Source: Ralstonia wenshanensis (GTDB lineage: Bacteria > Pseudomonadota > Gammaproteobacteria > Burkholderiales > Burkholderiaceae). Taken from it: DNA of 64,000 nucleotides. Every line of letters starts with the position of its first letter. Position 1 is the first letter of the stretch. The stretch lies in the NCBI RefSeq assembly GCF_021173085.1, contig NZ_CP076413.1, forward strand, positions 1,240,001 to 1,304,000, in the 5' to 3' direction. The position numbers and the translations under genes were made by a program. Of the stretch, positions 60,089-64,000 are shown in pieces. The notes beneath the pieces are model-generated. The model saw nothing but the letters and a program-made list of their open reading frames with translations, did no database searches and was not told the origin of the DNA.

Positions 60089-60475
60089 ATGGAACGGCAA
60101 GACTTGGATGCCATTCGCTGCGCTGCGCATGGCGAACTCCGCACTGCGATCCTTGGGGTACTTCCAGGAAACGCGGTGTTGCGACTCGAAGAGGACTATC
60201 TGTCAGAACTGTACGTTCACGCGTGGTGGCGGGTGGGCACCATTGATGGGCAGGAGGCAGTGAATTCGCTGTCCTTCTATCTCTCTTCGGCGATGTTGGC
60301 GACCTACCTGCAATTGCCACAGGCTGAACGCGCTGACCGATGTTCTCGGTTGAAAGCGTGGGCAGCGTGGGCGCTCGATAGTGGCCCCCGTGTGAGTGAC
60401 GGGAAGGAGGGGTTCGACATCAGTGTCGTCGTACCTCTAAACGTGTTCTGGCCAGATAGGACGTCTGCGATATGA
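60089..60475 (+). CDS. Hypothetical protein
   Basis: 128 residues from MERQDLDAIRCAAHGELRTA. Helical first half (LRLEEDYLSELYVHAWWRV, SLSFYLSSAMLATYLQL). No family recognised and no strong ribosome site. It runs toward the SRAP operon. Moderate coding character. Confidence 0.5.
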   Translation: MERQDLDAIRCAAHGELRTAILGVLPGNAVLRLEEDYLSELYVHAWWRVGTIDGQEAVNSLSFYLSSAMLATYLQLPQAERADRCSRLKAWAAWALDSGPRVSDGKEGFDISVVVPLNVFWPDRTSAI

Positions 60476-60676
60476 GCGGTCCTAACGCGGGAGCGCTATC
60501 AAGTTGCGCAGGTGCGGCACATCAGGCGCTCTGGTCGATTTGTTTCCTATACCCCCACTCGCTTTCGAGCCCTCGGTGGATTTGTCCGACGACATCGGGC
60601 AAGGCGTCGAAGGGATGCGCGATTTCAGGTGGTACTGACATGCCATTGATTTTTTCTGCCGCGGCAATGTGCGTCG
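60476..60676. other. Short spacer between convergent genes
   Basis: Nothing supported; no clear terminator hairpin. Confidence 0.4.
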
Positions 60677-61612
60677 CTAACTTGCCTTCGAGTGCGCGTA
60701 GAAAATCCGTGGCTTGTCATCCAAAATCGCGTCGACAGCATCAAGGCTGCGCGGATCGGGATTCAACCATGCATCAATGTTCTCCGGCTTGATCGGTACC
60801 GGGCAGCGGTCATGCCCCGCCTCCGCAATCTCCGGCGGCGGATCGTCGGTGATGATGGCGAACGACAGCAGATCCTTTTCGCCGGGCTTGGTCGCGCGCC
60901 AGTGTGACCACACGCAGGCGACGAGCAGCGTCTGCGGCGGGTCGGGGCGGAATTCGAGGATGACGTTTTTGCCGTCTGGCCCGGTTACGTTCTCGTAGAA
61001 CGCGTCGACCAGGACGAGGCCGTGTGTGTGGCCGTATTGGCCTTTCCAGAACCCGCGCAGGTTGTCGCGGCGGGCGTTGTAGGTGCCGGGGTACTGTTCG
61101 TCGTAGAAGGCCGGCTTGCCGGCGGGGCGGCACTGGTAGCGCATCGGCTTGACGACGCGCCGGCCGTTCTCCATGACCATCACCGGCGCGTACCAGCCGG
61201 GGTAGATGCGCGAGTCGCGCGGCTTGAGCTCGGTGCTCTTGAGCTCTTCGAGTTTGCCTTTGGCCGCTGCGATCTTGTTGGTGGCGATGCGGGCGTCTTC
61301 AGCGGCCTTCTTGGTGGCCTTGGCAGCGAGGGATCGCTGGGCTTTCTCCAGCCGTTCGGTCTGCTTGGCCAGCTCCTGCAGCAGCGCGATCTCGTCTGCG
61401 GCCATGCGTGCGCGGATGACCTCGGCGATTTTCTTTTCTTCGTCGGTCTCGGGCGATTCGAGGAAATGCGCAGTCATCGCCCTGGGCACGCGCATCTTCG
61501 GGTTGGCGAAGTACTCCATCACCATCCGCGTGAATTCGTCGAGCGACATGATGGCGCCGTACTCGTGTACGAACCGTCGATAGTCGGCTTCGATTTGGGC
61601 GGAGTAGCACAT
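60677..61612 (-). CDS. SRAP-domain protein (HMCES/YedK-like DNA-protein crosslinker)
   Basis: 311 residues. Cys2 (MCYSAQIEADYRRF) is the residue that bonds with abasic sites. YNARRDNLRGFW supplies the Asn, LVLVDAFYEN the Glu and GHDRCPVPI the His of the active site. An extra helical insert (residues 50-130, Lys/Ala/Glu-rich) is longer than in YedK and is shared with betaproteobacterial versions. Last gene of a LexA-boxed operon, consistent with a DNA-damage role. Confidence 0.92.
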   Translation of the reverse strand: MCYSAQIEADYRRFVHEYGAIMSLDEFTRMVMEYFANPKMRVPRAMTAHFLESPETDEEKKIAEVIRARMAADEIALLQELAKQTERLEKAQRSLAAKATKKAAEDARIATNKIAAAKGKLEELKSTELKPRDSRIYPGWYAPVMVMENGRRVVKPMRYQCRPAGKPAFYDEQYPGTYNARRDNLRGFWKGQYGHTHGLVLVDAFYENVTGPDGKNVILEFRPDPPQTLLVACVWSHWRATKPGEKDLLSFAIITDDPPPEIAEAGHDRCPVPIKPENIDAWLNPDPRSLDAVDAILDDKPRIFYAHSKAS

Positions 61613-61661
61613 GGGCGCGGGGCTCCCGGGTGGGCTGTCTGATGATACGCCGCGCCGCGGC

Positions 61662-61955
61662 TTACCTGCGGTCGTTAGGGCCGCGCTTGCCTCTGACCTT
61701 GTCGATCATCTCTGACAGCCAGCTCTCTTGTCGCAGCACCGCCCGCAAGGCTAAAAGCGCGGCGCCGAGCGGGTTGTCGGGGTAGACAAAATACTCTTCC
61801 GTTTCTACGCGCCAGGCGTGGTAGCCAACGTTGTGAAGCGCGCGGATCTCCCACAGGAGCCGCATGACGGTTTCGTTGTCGCGGTGTTCTTCGGCCAGCT
61901 TGTGAAGCTCGGCCAGGGTGAGCGCGGGAAAGCGCTCGCGGATGTATTTCGCCAT
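61662..61955 (-). CDS. Small SOS-operon protein (97 aa)
   Basis: From MAKYIRERFPALTLAELHKL. Helical and charged; ALHNVGYHAWRVE and LRQESWLSEMIDKVRG align with its upstream neighbour (shared order of PAL...L..L...D..V.RL..E..AL.N). Hence the two are paralogs. Function unknown. Gaps of 10 bp upstream and 49 bp downstream keep it in the operon. Confidence 0.75.
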   Translation of the reverse strand: MAKYIRERFPALTLAELHKLAEEHRDNETVMRLLWEIRALHNVGYHAWRVETEEYFVYPDNPLGAALLALRAVLRQESWLSEMIDKVRGKRGPNDRR

Positions 61956-61965
61956 GGGTGCACCG

Positions 61966-62304
61966 TCACCATTTGCGAGCGTTGCGCATGGCCCGGCGGT
62001 CATGGGGCGCGGGCTCGGCGGGGAGGGACGCGCGGTATGCCTCTTTCTCTGCAACGTGCTCGTGGAACCATGTCTCCGCCGCGAGCTCTTCGTGCAGCGC
62101 TGCGACGGCAATGCCGAACGCGTCTGTTCGTCCGCCGGGGCCGGCGGCCTGAGCGACCTGGTGCACGCGGAAGACGAGGTTGCGCAGGGCCTGCACTTCC
62201 ATCACCAGCCGCCGCACGACGGGGTCGTGGCCATAGCGGTCGCCGATGGCTGTCAGTTGCTCGGTGCTGAGCGCGGGGTATTGGATGCGGAGGGGGTAGG
62301 GCAT
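61966..62304 (-). CDS. Small SOS-operon protein, first gene (112 aa)
   Basis: From MPYPLRIQYPALSTEQLTAI. Paralogous to the next gene (PALS..QL..IGDRYGHDPVVRRLVMEVQALRN). Helical, with a His/Glu-rich middle (HEELAAETWFHEHVAEKEAY). It follows a LexA box directly. No family name recognised. Confidence 0.72.
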   Translation of the reverse strand: MPYPLRIQYPALSTEQLTAIGDRYGHDPVVRRLVMEVQALRNLVFRVHQVAQAAGPGGRTDAFGIAVAALHEELAAETWFHEHVAEKEAYRASLPAEPAPHDRRAMRNARKW

Positions 62305-62312
62305 GGCGCAAA

Positions 62313-62332
62313 TACTGTATGGATATACAGTA
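62313..62332. promoter_or_regulatory. LexA box of the SRAP operon
   Basis: TACTGTATGGATATACAGTA contains CTGT-N8-ACAG (62315-62330), the canonical LexA consensus, with extended symmetric flanks. It lies 8 bp from the first start codon on the minus strand. Confidence 0.85.
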
Positions 62333-62460
62333 TCGTAGGCCGGATGCTACGCGTCAATGTAGACAATGCAGACGTGGAGAGGGGCGCACTGTGCTGCGTA
62401 TGCGCTCTGAAACACTTTGCAGTATCCGCTCGTGAGCGGGGCGTGCGGCTTGCTTCCGCT

Positions 62461-63186
62461 TTACCTGCTGCAGGAACCCAGTTTGCGGCCGATTTTTGGT
62501 TCTGTAGGTGGAACAGTGCTGGATCGCTTTATCGAACGTAACGCAAGCACGTTCGCTTGCCTTGCCGCGCTTTCATCCATGAGAGATGGCAGGCCGTGCA
62601 GTCCTTCACCAATGCCTTTCACTTCAAAGTACCGTAGGATCTTTTCGGCGAAGCCTTCGGGGCAGTAGAACGTACGGCCTTCGGACAAAGACGTTCCTGT
62701 CAAAGCTGCCCAGCCCCCATCGGGAACAAAGCAATTGCGGCCAAAGTAGTAAAAGCGTTTGGCAATAAGCACGTTCCGGCCCGAAATGTCGCGCTTGGTG
62801 TCTTGTCCCGTGTGGAAGCGATTCTCCAGCTGGCCGTACTGGCCGCGGTGGTCGAGGTAGTAGATGTTGTCTCCGCACAGGTCAATAGCGTTGGCCGACT
62901 CGCGCGGTGGTCGCTTGACTGTGAAGCGACTGTCATCGAAGTACTCGTGCAATGCCAACACTTCACCGACCTGCATTAGGTAGATGAGCCCACCGCGTGG
63001 GATGCCTACGCCGTGCCGCGCGGCAGTATCCACAAGCGTTTTTGAGGCAAAGCCGGCCACCCATTCGCCCACGTCGCGTTTTGCCCGAATCCTGGGCTTA
63101 CACGTTGCCAGCGTGAGAGCACCGTGGAACGGATTGGGAGCGAACCCAGTATCGTGGGTCATTTTGTACCCCATAGTGATACTCAT
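62461..63186 (-). CDS. Nmad2-type nucleotide modification associated protein
   Basis: 241 residues from MSITMGYKMTHDTGFAPNPF, with an AAGGGG site. GFAPNPFHGALTLATCKPRI, GEWVAGFASKT, LIYLMQVGEVLALHEYFDDS, GDNIYYLDH and YYFGRNC are the Nmad2 hallmarks. These families were defined by association with phage and bacterial systems for modified bases; biochemistry unknown. Starts 14 bp after the Nmad3 stop. Confidence 0.82.
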   Translation of the reverse strand: MSITMGYKMTHDTGFAPNPFHGALTLATCKPRIRAKRDVGEWVAGFASKTLVDTAARHGVGIPRGGLIYLMQVGEVLALHEYFDDSRFTVKRPPRESANAIDLCGDNIYYLDHRGQYGQLENRFHTGQDTKRDISGRNVLIAKRFYYFGRNCFVPDGGWAALTGTSLSEGRTFYCPEGFAEKILRYFEVKGIGEGLHGLPSLMDESAARQANVLALRSIKRSSTVPPTEPKIGRKLGSCSR

Positions 63187-63199
63187 ACGCAGCCCCTTG

Positions 63200-64000
63200 T
63201 CAGATTCCGTGATTGAGGATGATGCGCCGCAGCCAGTTGGAGGCTTCTTGGCATTCGCCAACATCAATTACGAATTCTTGGCCTTTTGCGACTGTTTGTA
63301 AGATCGCGTGGTCTGGCTCCGCGGTCCATCGCACAGGCTCTCGGTGGTAACTGAGAGTTGGCTGTGCAGGCTCTTTGAGCGCCCATCTTGGGAGGCGCCA
63401 TACGGAGCGGCTGTGGCCCGGGGCGGTCAGTTGCAGATCGGGTCCCCAATTCCGGAAAGTGCCTGCGGCGGGAGCGTCCTTGCGAATACCCATGTGGCTG
63501 TTGCCGGCGACATAGACGGTATTGTTCTTCCCTATCAGGCTGGCATGCTGAAGGTGTGGGTGGTCCTCCAGCCACTCGGGGCATTCGGATGCGCCGACCT
63601 TGAGCACCTCTCCGATCTGGAGCCAGCCAAACAAGGCATGCACGCCAGGCGCGCCGCGCACGTATTGCCATTTGCCAGCGGTGTACGCGGTTTGACGGAA
63701 CCACCCAAAAAACAGGAAGACATCCCCCGGTCCTACGCTTTGATTGGAAAGATGCTTTTGCGCTGCTCCGACCTGCCCAAGAGTCGCCCTCCATCCCGCC
63801 CGTCGTGGGACTTGGCTGCGGTCTAAGTCCGGGTCGAGGTGGACGCTGCTGCGCGCAGTGATAGTGCCCTTTGTCAGATCGCTTGCCAGCGCGTGTACAG
63901 GGCCATGACTGCACTGGAGGTCGCCAAGAGGGCGGCCGTAACGAGACGGAATTGGGAAAGAGAGAAGCGAGCCATCCGGGAGTATTGGGCTTGGAACTCC
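63200..64000 (-). CDS. Nmad3-type nucleotide modification associated protein (5' end outside window)
   Basis: Open to the window edge, 266 codons visible. The frame can be read past the first in-window start: GVPSPILPDGSLLSFPIPS at the edge, then HLDPDLDR, GAAQKHL, GDVFLFFGWFRQTA, LFGWLQIGEVL, NNTVYVAGNSH, SRSVWRLPRW and GQEFVIDVGE. This order fits the Nmad3 family. It lies directly before the Nmad2 gene in the same direction. Confidence 0.82.
   Translation of the reverse strand, partial: GVPSPILPDGSLLSFPIPSRYGRPLGDLQCSHGPVHALASDLTKGTITARSSVHLDPDLDRSQVPRRAGWRATLGQVGAAQKHLSNQSVGPGDVFLFFGWFRQTAYTAGKWQYVRGAPGVHALFGWLQIGEVLKVGASECPEWLEDHPHLQHASLIGKNNTVYVAGNSHMGIRKDAPAAGTFRNWGPDLQLTAPGHSRSVWRLPRWALKEPAQPTLSYHREPVRWTAEPDHAILQTVAKGQEFVIDVGECQEASNWLRRIILNHGI

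Noticed and set aside
1-64000. CRISPR arrays, rRNA genes and intact insertion sequences
   Set aside because: No regularly spaced repeats, rRNA segments or transposase genes with terminal inverted repeats were seen by eye.

Overview
The window comes from a high-GC betaproteobacterium of the Burkholderiaceae, most likely a Ralstonia. This is judged from the gene content and order (truB, a marR-oprM-emrA-emrB efflux operon, typA, dusA, tRNA-His) and from codon use; no database search was possible.

Layout. (1) 1-11355 is conserved chromosome: the 3' part of truB, a MarR-controlled tripartite efflux operon, typA/bipA, a membrane fatty acid hydroxylase, a 3-hydroxyisobutyryl-CoA hydrolase-like enzyme, dusA and tRNA-His(GTG). 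(2) 11463-45928 is a nearly complete prophage next to the tRNA-His 3' end. Its leftward block holds a tyrosine integrase, a DUF4224 protein and several small genes. Its repressor/Cro switch (about 18.4-19.4 kb) shares palindromic operators with the promoter of the integrase block. It has a rightward early and replication block. Its late region joins a lambda-type head (Nu1/gpA terminase, gpW, portal, ClpP-like protease, gpD, gpE, FII) to a P2-type contractile tail (V, W, J, I, fibre, FI, FII, E, tape measure, U, X, D), followed by a GH19 endolysin, holin-like proteins and nested Rz/Rz1 spanins. (3) Inside the prophage, between integrase and repressor, lies a leftward cargo cassette at 14335-17264. 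It encodes a DUF2971 protein, a one-domain ubiquitin-like protein of the multiubiquitin type, an E1/ThiF-type activating enzyme with an extra N-terminal domain, and a DUF6527 protein. This is a compact bacterial ubiquitin-like conjugation system, probably carried for anti-phage defence, and is the most interesting locus here. (4) 46020-50075 is an operon of two four-repeat membrane proteins (COG4705-like), a lipoprotein and a two-component system.

(5) 50.1-55.7 kb is a mosaic of remnants and cargo. It has two near-identical Bro-N (antirepressor-like) genes in direct orientation, one with a C4-like antisense leader and one 5'-truncated; an 85-bp relic of the phage Rz gene; a LysR gene whose promoter region is duplicated 2.3 kb away over a vestige of a second LysR start; and a low-GC pair coding for a lipoprotein and a secreted, aerolysin-like beta-pore candidate. 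(6) 55.7-60.5 kb has an aldo/keto reductase with a divergent AraC regulator, an orphan HicB-like antitoxin, a MASE4-GGDEF diguanylate cyclase and a hypothetical gene. (7) 60.7-62.3 kb is a LexA-boxed operon ending in an SRAP (HMCES/YedK-like) protein. (8) 62.5-64.0 kb carries an Nmad2/Nmad3 pair linked to nucleotide modification; the Nmad3 gene runs off the window.

How parts fit together. The prophage repressor probably controls both the early rightward genes and the integrase block through the shared operator. The ubiquitin-like cassette, the EF-hand protein at 41.3 kb and the GIY-YIG gene at 23.0 kb look like accessory phage-carried genes. I did not find a right attachment site matching the tRNA-His 3' end, so the true right end of the element (45.9 kb, 55.7 kb or beyond the window) is open.
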